From assembly GCF_003576315.1 (NCBI RefSeq), contig NZ_QWFZ01000020.1, forward strand, positions 341,901-405,900: a stretch of DNA of 64,000 nt. Reading direction: 5' to 3'. The position numbers were made by a program, and so were the translations under genes. The notes under the pieces are model-generated. The model ran no database searches and was not told the DNA's origin. It worked only from the letters and a program-made list of their open reading frames with translations. The DNA is from Henriciella mobilis (GTDB taxonomy: Bacteria; Pseudomonadota; Alphaproteobacteria; Caulobacterales; Hyphomonadaceae). Shown one piece after another: positions 8,095 through 15,610 of this stretch. Within the stretch, counting starts at the first letter, position 1. Every line of letters starts with the position of its first letter.

Positions 8095-9912
8095 ATGGCA
8101 GAACTTCCCATCCTCCGTCTGGCCGATGTCGAGCTGACCTTCGGCGGCACGCCAATCTTCACAGGTGTGACGTTTACCTTGGCGAAGGGCGAGCGCGCTG
8201 CACTTGTCGGACGCAACGGCGCGGGGAAGTCGACGCTGATGCGGCTCGTCACGGGCCGGCACGAGCCGGATGCCGGGGAGCTCTGGCTGCAGCCTGGTAC
8301 GGTGGTCGCCACTGTCGAACAGGAGCCTGATCTCTCGGCGTTCGACACGGTGCTCGACTATGCTAGCGAAGGCGCCGATGAAACCTGGATGGCCGAGGCA
8401 GAGCTTGGCCTGTTCGGCATCGATCCGACGGCAAGTCCGAAAACGCTTTCAGGCGGCCAGATCCGCCGGGCAGCCCTCGCCCGCGCCTTTGCGAAGGACC
8501 CCGACATCCTTTTGCTCGATGAGCCGACAAACCATCTCGATGTGCCGATGATCGAGACGCTGGAAGAACGCCTCAAATCCTTTCCTGGCGCGGTCTTGCT
8601 GGTCAGTCACGACCGGCGTTTCCTGGAAAACGTCACGACGACGACCCTCTGGCTGCGGCAGGGCAAGGTCTGGAAGTCGCCGCGCGGCTATGCCGACTTC
8701 GACGACTGGGCAGCCGGCATCGAGGCCGAAGAGGAAAAGCAGCTGCAGCGCATGAAGACGCAGCTGAAGGAGGAGCAGCACTGGCTCGCCCGCGGCGTGA
8801 CCGCACGGCGCAAGCGGAACATGGGCCGGCTGGCCCGGCTGCATGAGCTGCGGTCCCAGCACGCAAAACAGAAGTCGTTGCTAAACGAGAGCAAGTCCAC
8901 GGCCGGCCTCTCGGCCGAAAGCGGCGACAGCCAGAGCCGCAAGGTGCTGGAAGCCTTCGGCCTGTCAAAGGCGTTCGGCGACACAATCATCGTTGATGAC
9001 CTGTCACTGCGTATCCTGAAGGGCGACCGCATCGGCATTGTCGGACCCAATGGTGTCGGCAAGACGACGTTGCTCAAGCTCCTGCTAGGGGAAATCGCGC
9101 CGGACAAGGGCTCGGTAAAACTCTCCCAGGCCCTCACCGTGACCTATCTGGACCAGACGCGGGAAACCCTGAAACCAAGCGATACGCTGTGGGAGGCGCT
9201 CGCGCCTGCTGGCGGTGACGCGATCATGGTGCAAGGCAAGTCGAAGCATGTCGCCGCCTACGCCAAGGACTTCCTGTTCTCGCCTGAACAGCTGCGCCAG
9301 CCCGTCTCGGCCCTGTCCGGCGGTGAGCGCAACCGGCTGACCCTCGCCATCGCGCTTGCAAAACCCGCTGACGTTCTGGTCCTCGACGAACCGACCAATG
9401 ATCTGGACATGCAGACGCTCGACCTTCTGGAGGAGATGCTTAGCGAGTTTGACGGCACGCTGATCCTGGTCAGCCACGACCGCGCCTTCCTCGATGCGAT
9501 TGTCACCTCCTGCCTGGTGCCGATGGGCAAGGGAAAATGGGTCGAAACGGCAGGCGGGTGGAGCGATGCCGCGCAGCAGGTGCCATCGCTGACCTCCCGC
9601 AAGGCCGCCGCGCCACCGCCGCAGGACAAACCCAAGGCCCAGGCGCCCGCTCACACCCCCAAACGTGAAGCCAAACTCTCTTTCAAGGACCAGCACCGGC
9701 TAAAGGAAGTCGAAGCCGCTCTGCCTCGCCTGGAAGCGGAAATTGCAGACCTCGAGAAACAACTGGGCGATCCCGACTTGTTCAGCGCGGACCCGAAAAA
9801 GTTCGAGCAACTGACCGGGCGCCTGAATAAAGCGCGGGCAGACCTTGATAAGGCTGAGGAAGACTGGCTGGAGATCGAGGCGCTGAAAGAAGAGATCGCC
9901 GCCAAGGGCTGA
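8095..9912 (+). CDS. ABC-F family ATPase, Uup-like
   Basis: This 605-aa soluble protein has two ATPase cassettes. Walker A motifs are GRNGAGKST (about residue 40) and GPNGVGKTT (about residue 322); signatures are LSGGQIRRA and LSGGERNRL; Walker B regions are LLLDEPTNHLD and LVLDEPTNDLD. A charged inter-domain linker (residues 200-270) and a C-terminal coiled coil (residues 520-605) match Uup. These proteins act at the ribosome or on DNA, not in transport. It follows the permease by 47 bases. Confidence 0.92.
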   Translation: MAELPILRLADVELTFGGTPIFTGVTFTLAKGERAALVGRNGAGKSTLMRLVTGRHEPDAGELWLQPGTVVATVEQEPDLSAFDTVLDYASEGADETWMAEAELGLFGIDPTASPKTLSGGQIRRAALARAFAKDPDILLLDEPTNHLDVPMIETLEERLKSFPGAVLLVSHDRRFLENVTTTTLWLRQGKVWKSPRGYADFDDWAAGIEAEEEKQLQRMKTQLKEEQHWLARGVTARRKRNMGRLARLHELRSQHAKQKSLLNESKSTAGLSAESGDSQSRKVLEAFGLSKAFGDTIIVDDLSLRILKGDRIGIVGPNGVGKTTLLKLLLGEIAPDKGSVKLSQALTVTYLDQTRETLKPSDTLWEALAPAGGDAIMVQGKSKHVAAYAKDFLFSPEQLRQPVSALSGGERNRLTLAIALAKPADVLVLDEPTNDLDMQTLDLLEEMLSEFDGTLILVSHDRAFLDAIVTSCLVPMGKGKWVETAGGWSDAAQQVPSLTSRKAAAPPPQDKPKAQAPAHTPKREAKLSFKDQHRLKEVEAALPRLEAEIADLEKQLGDPDLFSADPKKFEQLTGRLNKARADLDKAEEDWLEIEALKEEIAAKG

Positions 9913-9980
9913 CGCCTAACCCATCCTTAAGGGCTGGACTGATAAATCGGGAGACCGGTTTGGTCTGAAAGCGCGCGTAA

Positions 9981-10697
9981 ATGTCCCTGAAGATCCGTAC
10001 CCTTGCATCCTTTTCGATGCTGGCCTTGGCAATCCTGCCAGCAGCAGCGGACGGTAACGGGCCGGCCCGTGAGAGAGATACATACCGCCCGGCTGGAACC
10101 TATGCGACCTTGCGAGGCTCGACGCCTGACGCCTGCGCGGCGACCTGCGAAAGTGATGCGCAATGCCGTGCCTGGTCACTGACGCCGCCGACCTTCCGGG
10201 CCGGGCCGAAGTGTGAACTGAAGTCGGTCGACGGCCCGCCTGTCGAACGCGTCGCCGCCATCTCAGGCATTGTGAAGCGATCGAGCGCCCCAGTCAGCGT
10301 GGCCTACACGCCCCCGCCCCCCTCACAGCCGCAAGCGGCCGAAGCCCGCCCGCCTGTCGCACAGCCTGCCGCGCCAAGACCCGCGCCGACGGGTAGTATC
10401 CAGCAGCAACGAATGGATGAACCGGATCGCCGGCCACTGCCCGCTCAGCCGGCTTCGATCGGTGATGCCGACCGGCCTTGGCCTGGCTTGCGCCGCAGCG
10501 AGGAGTCGGGAACCTACACGCTGCCGCCGGAAGGCACGCGGCCACTGCCAAGGCGCCGCCAGGACGGCATTCCGGTGTATTCGGTCCAGCACCTGGAAAC
10601 GCTTCCAGCCGACTACAAGGACAATGCGGGGCTGCAGGGCCGCCTGCCATCCGGTCAGCTTCCCGAAGAGGCCGAAACCGAAGATTCTGAAAATTGA
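9981..10697 (+). CDS. Secreted PAN/Apple-domain protein
   Basis: This 238-aa protein has a signal peptide (residues 1-23, ending AAA) and a PAN-like domain with paired cysteines (TPDACAATCESDAQCRAW, then KCELKS) at about residues 40-90. A long proline-rich low-complexity region follows to the C-terminus. The family binds proteins or carbohydrates outside the cytoplasm, here probably the periplasm. The Pro-rich tail has no clear fold. The 3' end nearly touches the convergent bolA gene. Role unknown. Confidence 0.8.
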   Translation: MSLKIRTLASFSMLALAILPAAADGNGPARERDTYRPAGTYATLRGSTPDACAATCESDAQCRAWSLTPPTFRAGPKCELKSVDGPPVERVAAISGIVKRSSAPVSVAYTPPPPSQPQAAEARPPVAQPAAPRPAPTGSIQQQRMDEPDRRPLPAQPASIGDADRPWPGLRRSEESGTYTLPPEGTRPLPRRRQDGIPVYSVQHLETLPADYKDNAGLQGRLPSGQLPEEAETEDSEN

Positions 10698-10700
10698 GGC

Positions 10701-10934
10701 CTAGGCGGGCGCGCTTGTCTTGAGAGCAAGGGCGTGCAGCTCGCCGCCCATCTTTCCCTTCAGCGCGGCATAGACCATCTGGTGCTGCTTGACGCGCGAG
10801 ACGCCTTTGAACTGCTCCGACACGATTTCCGCCTGCCAGTGATCATTGTCTCCAGCAAGGTCGGTGAGCGTGATCTCTGCGTCCGGGAACGCTTCCTTGA
10901 GATGCGTTTCAAGTGTTGCACGATCCATGGCCAT
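10701..10934 (-). CDS. BolA/IbaG-family protein
   Basis: This 77-aa protein matches the BolA fold, with the VSRVKQHQMVYAAL motif holding the conserved His, and ends GGELHALALKT. BolA-type proteins partner with monothiol glutaredoxins in iron-sulfur handling and some bind DNA. The length fits the short IbaG/BolA2 subgroup. It is convergent with the PAN gene and divergent from the M28 peptidase gene. Confidence 0.9.
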   Translation of the reverse strand: MAMDRATLETHLKEAFPDAEITLTDLAGDNDHWQAEIVSEQFKGVSRVKQHQMVYAALKGKMGGELHALALKTSAPA

Positions 10935-11008
10935 CGGCTGTCTCCTTCGGCTGGCACATGGCGTTCAATCTCTCTAGGGTCAAGCCAGTTCCTGTGGAGG
11001 CCTTCCCG

Positions 11009-11977
11009 ATGATCCGATCCCTCTTCGCTGCTATGCTCTTGCTGGCTGCCTGTTCGAATGCGCCAGCGGCAGAGCAGGCCCCTGCCGCGCCGGTCGAACC
11101 GGCCGGATACCAGGCGGCGTATCATGATGCCGGACGCGCCATCGCCAATCTCGAAACGCTCTCATCGGACGAATTCGAGGGACGCCGTACAGGCGAGCCC
11201 GGCAACCTGAAAGCGCAGGCCCTGATCGTGGAGCAATTGCAGGCACTGGGCGTCGACCCGTACTTCGATAATGGCTACCAGGCGCCCTTCGCCGCAGGCC
11301 GGTTCGACCAGCCGAACCTGGAAGTGCGCGGCACAAACCTGATCGCCTCTATTGAAGGCAACCTCGGCGCGGATGCGCCGGTCATTGTGATGTCCGCCCA
11401 CTACGATCATCTCGGCATGGATGGCGGCGAAATCTACAACGGCGCCGACGACAACGCGTCCGGCGTGGCCGCCCTGCTGGAGACGGCAGCCTGGTTCAAG
11501 GCCAATCCGCCCGAAAGCACAATTGTCTTCGTCTTTTTTGATGCCGAGGAGCGAGGCATTACCGGATCGGCCTATTTCGTCCAGGCCATGCCGGAAACGC
11601 TGAAGGACCGTCTGGCCCTGAACCTCAACCTCGACATGGTCGCGCGCGCCGACAAGGGCGAGCTTTATGCCGTGGGCGGCTATCACTATCCTGACCTCGT
11701 CCCGCTGATCGACAGTGTCGCGGAAGGCGCGCCAATCACGCTGAAGCGCGGCCATGACAGTCCGGAATGGGGCGAGCAGGACTGGTCGCTACAGTCCGAT
11801 CACGCCCCCTTTCTGCGCGCCGGTATCCCGATCATCTATCTCGGTGTCGAGGATCATCCCGACTATCACCAACCAAGCGACACTTTCGACAAGATCGACC
11901 CGGTCACGTTTGCGCGCTGTGTCGATACCGTGATCCTGATGGCCGAGGCCGCCGACCAGTGGGTGGCCGAGCAATAG
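11009..11977 (+). CDS. M28-family metallopeptidase, lipoprotein
   Basis: This 322-aa peptidase has a lipoprotein signal with lipobox LLAAC at the N-terminus, so it is probably anchored to a membrane. M28 zinc-site motifs are visible in order: AHYDHLG, GADDNASG, FFDAEERG and, near the end, the Asp/His of SDHAPF and DHPDYHQPSD. I placed the start at ATG 11009, after GTGGAGG and immediately before the signal peptide; an in-frame extension to 10913 would add 32 residues before the signal peptide and is unlikely. Its stop lies 27 bases before attL, so it is the last host gene. Confidence 0.9.
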   Translation: MIRSLFAAMLLLAACSNAPAAEQAPAAPVEPAGYQAAYHDAGRAIANLETLSSDEFEGRRTGEPGNLKAQALIVEQLQALGVDPYFDNGYQAPFAAGRFDQPNLEVRGTNLIASIEGNLGADAPVIVMSAHYDHLGMDGGEIYNGADDNASGVAALLETAAWFKANPPESTIVFVFFDAEERGITGSAYFVQAMPETLKDRLALNLNLDMVARADKGELYAVGGYHYPDLVPLIDSVAEGAPITLKRGHDSPEWGEQDWSLQSDHAPFLRAGIPIIYLGVEDHPDYHQPSDTFDKIDPVTFARCVDTVILMAEAADQWVAEQ

Positions 11978-12004
11978 GGACGAGGTGCGATAGAAGGAAA
12001 CCGG

Positions 12005-12021
12005 AAAGGTTTTCGTAACCT
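12005..12021. repeat. Prophage attachment site attL (17-bp direct repeat)
   Basis: AAAGGTTTTCGTAACCT is found here and, identically, at 63984-64000. The central 15 bases form an inverted repeat (AGGTT, 5-base centre TTCGT, AACCT), the usual shape of a tyrosine-recombinase crossover core. The repeat lies in the gap after the M28 gene, so integration looks intergenic and not in a tRNA. The true identity could be longer at the right end because the window stops there. Confidence 0.88.
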
Positions 12022-12159
12022 ATCGGCGGATCATGCGCACACTGTTGAAGATGCTGCAGTTCATTCCGATTTTTTCCGTCACTCCACAGCCTCAAAAGCC
12101 GAGAACACTTGCAGAACATCCTATTGTTTGACGGAAAAATTTGTGCCCATATCCCGGCC

Positions 12160-12564
12160 ATGAAAAAGCTACTTCCCGCCCTGCTTCTTCTCGCCGCCTG
12201 CGCTCCGGAGTCGACTTCGTCCCTCTACTGGTCGGACGGTGACAGCGGGCGGCTCAACGGTCAGGACTTCCGGCTTCACGGGGTCGACGCGCCAGAAACG
12301 GGCGGTGTCGGTGCCTATGGCGGAGCCGAATGCGAGCATGAGCGAGAGCTGGGCTACGAGGCGAAGGAAGAGGTCGTCGAGTTCACGCGCGGCAAGTTTG
12401 CCTATTTCGGCAAGGAGTATGGCGAGGACCGATACGGACGCCTTGTCGTGGATCTCTTTGTCGATGGCCGAAACGTCGGCGACGAGATGGTCGGACGCGG
12501 CGTCCTGAGGCGCTGGGACTATGATGGCGGTGATCCGAAGCCGGCGTGGTGCAGTGGGCGATGA
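12160..12564 (+). CDS. Thermonuclease-like (SNase-fold) lipoprotein, phage cargo
   Basis: This 134-aa protein has a lipoprotein signal with lipobox LLAAC, then an SNase-like domain: VDAPETG, EVVEFTRGKFAYFG, EDRYGRLVVDLFVDGRNV. These match the staphylococcal nuclease fold, including the Arg of the DRYGR motif. It would degrade nucleic acid on the outside of the inner membrane. ATG 12160 precedes the signal; an upstream in-frame start adds 17 unlikely residues. It sits alone on the plus strand just inside attL, the typical place for cargo expressed in the lysogen. Confidence 0.75.
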   Translation: MKKLLPALLLLAACAPESTSSLYWSDGDSGRLNGQDFRLHGVDAPETGGVGAYGGAECEHERELGYEAKEEVVEFTRGKFAYFGKEYGEDRYGRLVVDLFVDGRNVGDEMVGRGVLRRWDYDGGDPKPAWCSGR

Positions 12565-12609
12565 TGTGCCTTCCGCGCCGCGGGGCGTAAACCATTTGTT
12601 AATGCAACT

Positions 12610-12628
12610 GCAACGTTGCGCGCGCAAC
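12610..12628. repeat. Overlapping perfect palindromes
   Basis: GCAACGTTGC (12610-12619) overlaps GTTGCGCGCGCAAC (12615-12628); both are perfect palindromes built from GCAAC/GTTGC boxes, with another GCAAC-like box just before. They lie in the gap between the SNase-like gene and the structured leader, and could be a regulator binding site. Confidence 0.45.
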
Positions 12629-12675
12629 ACTCCGAACCATCCCTCTTGCCGAGAAGAACAAATTCGGAAAGCTTG

Positions 12676-12790
12676 AGGGGTGAGCCCGCACCGATTTGCG
12701 TTGGAAGGCGATCAGTACGGGCTCTTGTATCAATCCCCGAGGGGGCTTGGCGACTAGCGCCTCCACCAGACTGGTGAAAGCCGCCAAGCC
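12676..12790 (+). ncRNA. Candidate structured leader or small RNA
   Basis: Several long pairings stack in this stretch. GAGCCCG (12682-12688) pairs with CGGGCTC (12718-12724), enclosed by GGGG (12677-12680) with CCCC (12735-12738 area). GGCTTGGCG (12744-12752) pairs with CGCCAAGCC (12782-12790) around an inner CACCA/TGGTG hairpin (12764-12776). It ends 37 bases before the ATG of the next gene. It could be a leader that controls that gene or an independent RNA. No known family is recognised. Confidence 0.4.
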
Positions 12791-12827
12791 GGTCAAGTCC
12801 TCTCGGTCTGCGCCATGAGAGGAAAAA

Positions 12828-13112
12828 ATGGCAGAGCACAACCTTCACATTTCCTACGACCTGTACTCACCAGGGCAGAAATACGACGCTATCAAAAAGG
12901 TGCTGGAGAGGCTCGGCGTTCCCGCCAAGGTCCACTATTCATTCTGGTACCTCAAAAGCCCGTACACGCCAAAAGAAGTCGGAGAAGCTATCTGGAGCGT
13001 GATGGACCAGAATGACAGCCTCTACGTCGTCGATGCTGCGACGAACGTTGCCTACTGGTTCAACGTCAACGACTTCACCGAGCAGCGGATCCAGAGGAAC
13101 TGGAACCAATAA
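12828..13112 (+). CDS. Cas2/VapD-fold small protein
   Basis: This 94-aa protein has the pattern of the Cas2/VapD-like ferredoxin fold: ISYDLYSPGQKYDAI at the N-terminus, a central SFWYLKSP strand, and a DNSLYVVD-like third strand with Asp. Proteins of this shape are often automatically called SinR family. No cas1, repeats or other CRISPR parts are present, so a CRISPR role is not supported; a VapD-like RNase toxin is possible but unproved. A GAGAGGAAAAA leader gives a RBS before ATG 12828. Confidence 0.65.
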   Translation: MAEHNLHISYDLYSPGQKYDAIKKVLERLGVPAKVHYSFWYLKSPYTPKEVGEAIWSVMDQNDSLYVVDAATNVAYWFNVNDFTEQRIQRNWNQ

Positions 13113-13152
13113 GACGGTTGTGCATGTTTTGTTCTTGGTGTTTACACACGCC

Positions 13153-13365
13153 ATGAGCGACTTGCGCACCACTATTTATGTTGCAATCCGGTCCGCACCA
13201 AAGCGCGTGCGGGCCGGCCTTCGGGACCGGAATCCAACCATCGGCGATCGAGCGGCATCCGAGCTTGCGGAGATCGTGGAGAAGGCGGTTCAGCGTCACT
13301 TGGACTCTAAAACGCGCAAGGTTCAGCCTCCCGCCCCATCGGTTGGCGGCTGGGCCAACGACTAG
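13153..13365 (+). CDS. Small hypothetical protein
   Basis: A 70-aa frame starts at ATG 13153 with MSDLRTTIYVAIR and ends shortly after a helical stretch rich in Arg and Glu (ASELAEIVEKAVQRHL). It lies 40 bases after the Cas2-like gene on the same strand and could form a pair with it. The RBS is weak and I do not recognise the family; it may be a DNA-binding or antitoxin-like partner. Confidence 0.4.
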   Translation: MSDLRTTIYVAIRSAPKRVRAGLRDRNPTIGDRAASELAEIVEKAVQRHLDSKTRKVQPPAPSVGGWAND

Positions 13366-13451
13366 CGGCGCGGCCGCCGGTGGATCGTCAGGACCAGCCA
13401 GACCAGGAAGACCACTGCCGCAGCCAACGCGCCGGCGAGCTGAGAGGTCAC
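13362..13451 (-). CDS. 29-aa single-membrane-span peptide, translationally coupled
   Basis: A GTG start (13451-13449) overlaps the TGA stop of the upstream T5orf172 gene as GTGA. The peptide is VTSQLAGALAAAVVFLVWLV followed by a basic tail HRRPRR, which is one hydrophobic helix with positive residues on the cytosolic side. Its stop overlaps the 3' end of the convergent plus-strand gene. Function unknown; it resembles other tiny membrane peptides in this prophage. Confidence 0.45.
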   Translation of the reverse strand: MTSQLAGALAAAVVFLVWLVLTIHRRPRR

Positions 13452-13900
13452 CCGTGCTCCTCTACCCATGCAAGGACGTCGGCCTTTGTGACCGGTGGCC
13501 GCTCGGCGTCGAGAGCATGTAGCCCCGCCATGAGTGCCCCCTTCAGGCTCCCATAGGTCTGCGCGTGCCGCTCCAGGAGGCGCAACTCATCATCGGAAAA
13601 CCGGAATACCGACGCTTTTGATTTCGGCGGGTCGCACTCCTCAAAACCCATCCGAGAGATCGTCTCATGGGCGTCTTCGACACTCAACTCGAACCATTCG
13701 GCGTTTCGCCGGAAGCCTGCGAGCTTTGCATGCACCGCCGCCTCTGCAGATGCCGGATCGTCCCCTAATCGATAGGTCCTTTTGAGGTTGAGCGGCACCT
13801 TCCATTGAGTCGCAACAGAGGCACGGCGATCAACTGGCGAGTGCGAATAGCCAATCTTGATCGCATCAGGTGCTTCCATGATGTAGAGGTAGCTGTTCAT
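13448..13900 (-). CDS. T5orf172/GIY-YIG-like protein with C-terminal helical domain
   Basis: This 150-aa protein starts at ATG 13900, which overlaps the stop of the previous gene as ATGA. The N-terminal half (YLYIMEAPDAIKIGYSH ... AAVHAKLAGFRRNAEWFEL) matches the T5orf172 type of GIY-YIG-like domain. The C-terminal half (FRFSDDELRLLERHAQTYGS) closely resembles the neighbouring 61-aa protein. A nuclease or DNA-binding regulatory role is possible. The pair plus a 29-aa peptide form a three-gene minus-strand operon. Confidence 0.65.
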   Translation of the reverse strand: MNSYLYIMEAPDAIKIGYSHSPVDRRASVATQWKVPLNLKRTYRLGDDPASAEAAVHAKLAGFRRNAEWFELSVEDAHETISRMGFEECDPPKSKASVFRFSDDELRLLERHAQTYGSLKGALMAGLHALDAERPPVTKADVLAWVEEHG

Positions 13901-14082
13901 TTTTGCTGCTCCACCCACGCCATAACATCGGCTTTTGTGACTGGCTGTCTCTCCCCTTTGAGCGAGCGGAGCCCGGCCATCAGAGCGGCTTTGTAACTGC
14001 CATACTCTTCCTTCAGTTGATCCAGGAGTTCGGCCTCTTCAGGCGTGAACCTAAACGAACGGGGGACATAATCGGTGCTCAT
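13897..14082 (-). CDS. Small regulator-like protein, paralogue of the downstream C-terminal domain
   Basis: This 61-aa protein (start ATG 14082) reads FRFTPEEAELLDQLKEEYGS then KAALMAGLRSL and ends VTKADVMAWVEQQK. The next gene's C-terminal domain has FRFSDDELRLLERH, KGALMAGLHAL and VTKADVLAWVEEHG, so they are clear duplicates. The shape suggests a ribbon-helix-helix-like DNA binder. The upstream region holds repeated ATGCACTAC boxes that could be its operators. Confidence 0.6.
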   Translation of the reverse strand: MSTDYVPRSFRFTPEEAELLDQLKEEYGSYKAALMAGLRSLKGERQPVTKADVMAWVEQQK

Positions 14083-14090
14083 GAAAAATA

Positions 14091-14150
14091 TGTAGTGCAT
14101 TGCAAACTTTTTTGCAATACCCCATTGACCATGCACTACGTATGCACTAC
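14091..14150. promoter_or_regulatory. Divergent regulatory region with repeated ATGCACTAC boxes
   Basis: ATGCACTAC occurs at 14131-14139 and 14142-14150, and inverted as GTAGTGCAT at 14092-14100. Between them TTGCAAA (14100-14106) and TTTGCAA (14111-14117) form a perfect dyad. The region separates the minus-strand regulator-like operon from plus-strand membrane peptides, so it probably holds divergent promoters and operators. Confidence 0.55.
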
Positions 14151-14183
14151 ATTAACCCTATCAGAACAGGAAAGGACACTCTG

Positions 14184-14273
14184 ATGACAGCAACGACCAT
14201 CATGATTTCCCTGGTCGCCTTCACAATCGGGACCGCGTTTTTCGAGGCGCTTTTCGAGGAGAAGAAAAAGTAA
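14184..14273 (+). CDS. 29-aa single-span membrane peptide
   Basis: ATG 14184 is preceded by AGGAAAGGA, a good Shine-Dalgarno. The peptide MTATTIMISLVAFTIGTAFF has one hydrophobic helix and a charged C-terminus rich in Glu and Lys. It is the first gene of a plus-strand unit with another tiny peptide and a 237-aa membrane protein. Function unknown. Confidence 0.55.
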   Translation: MTATTIMISLVAFTIGTAFFEALFEEKKK

Positions 14274-14347
14274 GTCCCGGCCCCACTTCGCGTCATGGCG
14301 GTGGGGTTTCGGGGTGCCGGGTGACCGGCCAAACCGAAGGACCTGAA

Positions 14348-14428
14348 ATGACTGGAACACTTCTCTTCGGCGCTATCCTCGTCGTTCTCACCGTTGCCGG
14401 TGGTCTCGCAGGAATCAAGCGCCGCTAA
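14348..14428 (+). CDS. 26-aa single-span membrane peptide
   Basis: ATG 14348 follows AAGGA at a good distance. The peptide is MTGTLLFGAILVVLTVAGG and then a basic end IKRR, one hydrophobic helix. An intrinsic terminator begins nine bases after the stop, which supports it as a real transcribed gene end. Function unknown. Confidence 0.5.
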   Translation: MTGTLLFGAILVVLTVAGGLAGIKRR

Positions 14429-14436
14429 CCGCCTCG

Positions 14437-14467
14437 CCCGGACCCGCTTTCTAGCGGGCCGGGTTTT
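14437..14467 (+). terminator. Intrinsic terminator after the small-peptide genes
   Basis: CCCGGACCCGC (14437-14447) pairs with GCGGGCCGGG (14454-14463) with one bulged A, followed by TTTT. It separates the two small peptides from the 237-aa membrane protein gene. Confidence 0.75.
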
Positions 14468-14521
14468 GAGGTGAGAGGGGTCGCATCCCTCTCGGCTCTT
14501 TGACATTCAATGGAGTTTCGA

Positions 14522-15235
14522 ATGACGAAACAACCTACCAGCGCCGGGGTGGCCGGCGCAACACTGATCCTGATAGCAGGTGCCGTCCTGCTTGCGGTCA
14601 CCGCGGGATTTGCCTTCGTCTCCGGCCTTTACTGGCATGTGAGGCTGGCCGATCAGCCGGATGCGGTACGCTGGGGCCTGATTGGGCTTTCCGTCGCCGT
14701 GTCCTTCGCCGGCGCTTTCGGAGCGATCGCTGCGGGCATCAAGCGCAATGCTGCGATGTTCGTCGGGGCCTTCATCTTCATGGGGCTCGATTGCGTCCAG
14801 AACGCCTACGGGCTGCAAGAGCTGGATCGGCTGACGAATGGGGCGACAGAGGCCCAGGCTCGCTACGACGCGATGCTGGACAAGCTGGTCTCCCTGCCCA
14901 ATCCGAGCGCGACGGGGGAGATCCGAAACAAGGACACCTACCTGGACACGCAGGAAAAGCTTGGCGAGAATATCACCCTGCTGAAGACCGAACTCGAAGC
15001 ATCGGAAACGACCCGCTTCGAACTCTGGCAGGTCATGTCGGCCTTCGCGGCCGCTCAGTTCGCCCTGCTGATGCTTTTTGGCGGACTGGGACGCACACAC
15101 CGCCCCGAACCGCAGGAATCGCCCCAGCGCGTCCCTGTGCCCCAAGGCAAGAACGTCCATGTCTTCAAACCGAAGGTGATGGACGAACGGGATCAGAAAG
15201 CGTGGGCCAAGGTCAAAGCGAGGTCTCGCGCATAA
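14522..15235 (+). CDS. Phage membrane protein with coiled-coil middle region
   Basis: This 237-aa protein has three hydrophobic helices in residues 10-95, a helical region rich in Leu, Glu and Asn (about 100-165), a fourth helix (MSAFAAAQFALLMLFGG), and a basic soluble tail. ATG 14522 has GGAG six bases upstream, which I prefer over ATG 14510. Its own terminator follows the stop at once. It is on the strand opposite the late genes, so it may be expressed in the lysogen. Function unknown. Confidence 0.65.
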   Translation: MTKQPTSAGVAGATLILIAGAVLLAVTAGFAFVSGLYWHVRLADQPDAVRWGLIGLSVAVSFAGAFGAIAAGIKRNAAMFVGAFIFMGLDCVQNAYGLQELDRLTNGATEAQARYDAMLDKLVSLPNPSATGEIRNKDTYLDTQEKLGENITLLKTELEASETTRFELWQVMSAFAAAQFALLMLFGGLGRTHRPEPQESPQRVPVPQGKNVHVFKPKVMDERDQKAWAKVKARSRA

Positions 15236-15240
15236 AAAAG

Positions 15241-15270
15241 AGCCCCCAGCCGCAAGGCCGGGGGCTTTTT
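15241..15270 (+). terminator. Intrinsic terminator, plus strand
   Basis: AGCCCCC (15241-15247) pairs with GGGGGCT (15260-15266), with inner GCC/GGC pairs and a GCAA loop, then T5. The preceding A-run means it could work on the minus strand as well, where it would end the late lysis transcript. Confidence 0.85.
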
Positions 15271-15292
15271 CATGCCTGAAATGTCGGTGGCC

Positions 15293-15610
15293 TTACTGGT
15301 CTTCGCCGTCTCTCTTCCGGCGCTTTGCCGCGTTGAGAACGTCCTCCAGCGCTTCGCGCAACGTCTTTCCATGCAGCCAGAGCAAGGTTGTCGGCGCGGT
15401 GATGGCGGCCAGCAGGACAGCGACGGGCACGAGATCGGCCGGAAACCAGCTCACCCGCAGAAGAGCCCAGCCGACCGCTGGCGCAAACAGCACACCCGAA
15501 AAGGCCAGGCGCGGCTTTCTCTGCCATTCGCTCAGGACCAGGTACCCGGCCCCGACCGCGGCGCAGGCGAGGAAGAACATTTCGCCCAGCTGCTGTAGCA
15601 GGTGTTTCAT
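15293..15610 (-). CDS. Membrane protein, candidate holin
   Basis: This 105-aa protein has three hydrophobic segments (residues 8-25, 35-55 and 60-80) and ends with a strongly charged cytosolic tail AAKRRKRDGEDQ. Its size, topology and location at the end of the lysis/late operon near the M15 endolysin fit a holin, but the sequence is not diagnostic. It overlaps the upstream membrane gene by four bases. Confidence 0.6.
   Translation of the reverse strand: MKHLLQQLGEMFFLACAAVGAGYLVLSEWQRKPRLAFSGVLFAPAVGWALLRVSWFPADLVPVAVLLAAITAPTTLLWLHGKTLREALEDVLNAAKRRKRDGEDQ

Noticed and set aside
12828..13112. Possible CRISPR-Cas remnant because of a Cas2-like fold
   Set aside because: There is no repeat array, cas1 or other cas gene nearby, and Cas2-fold proteins of this size also occur as VapD-like or unknown proteins.
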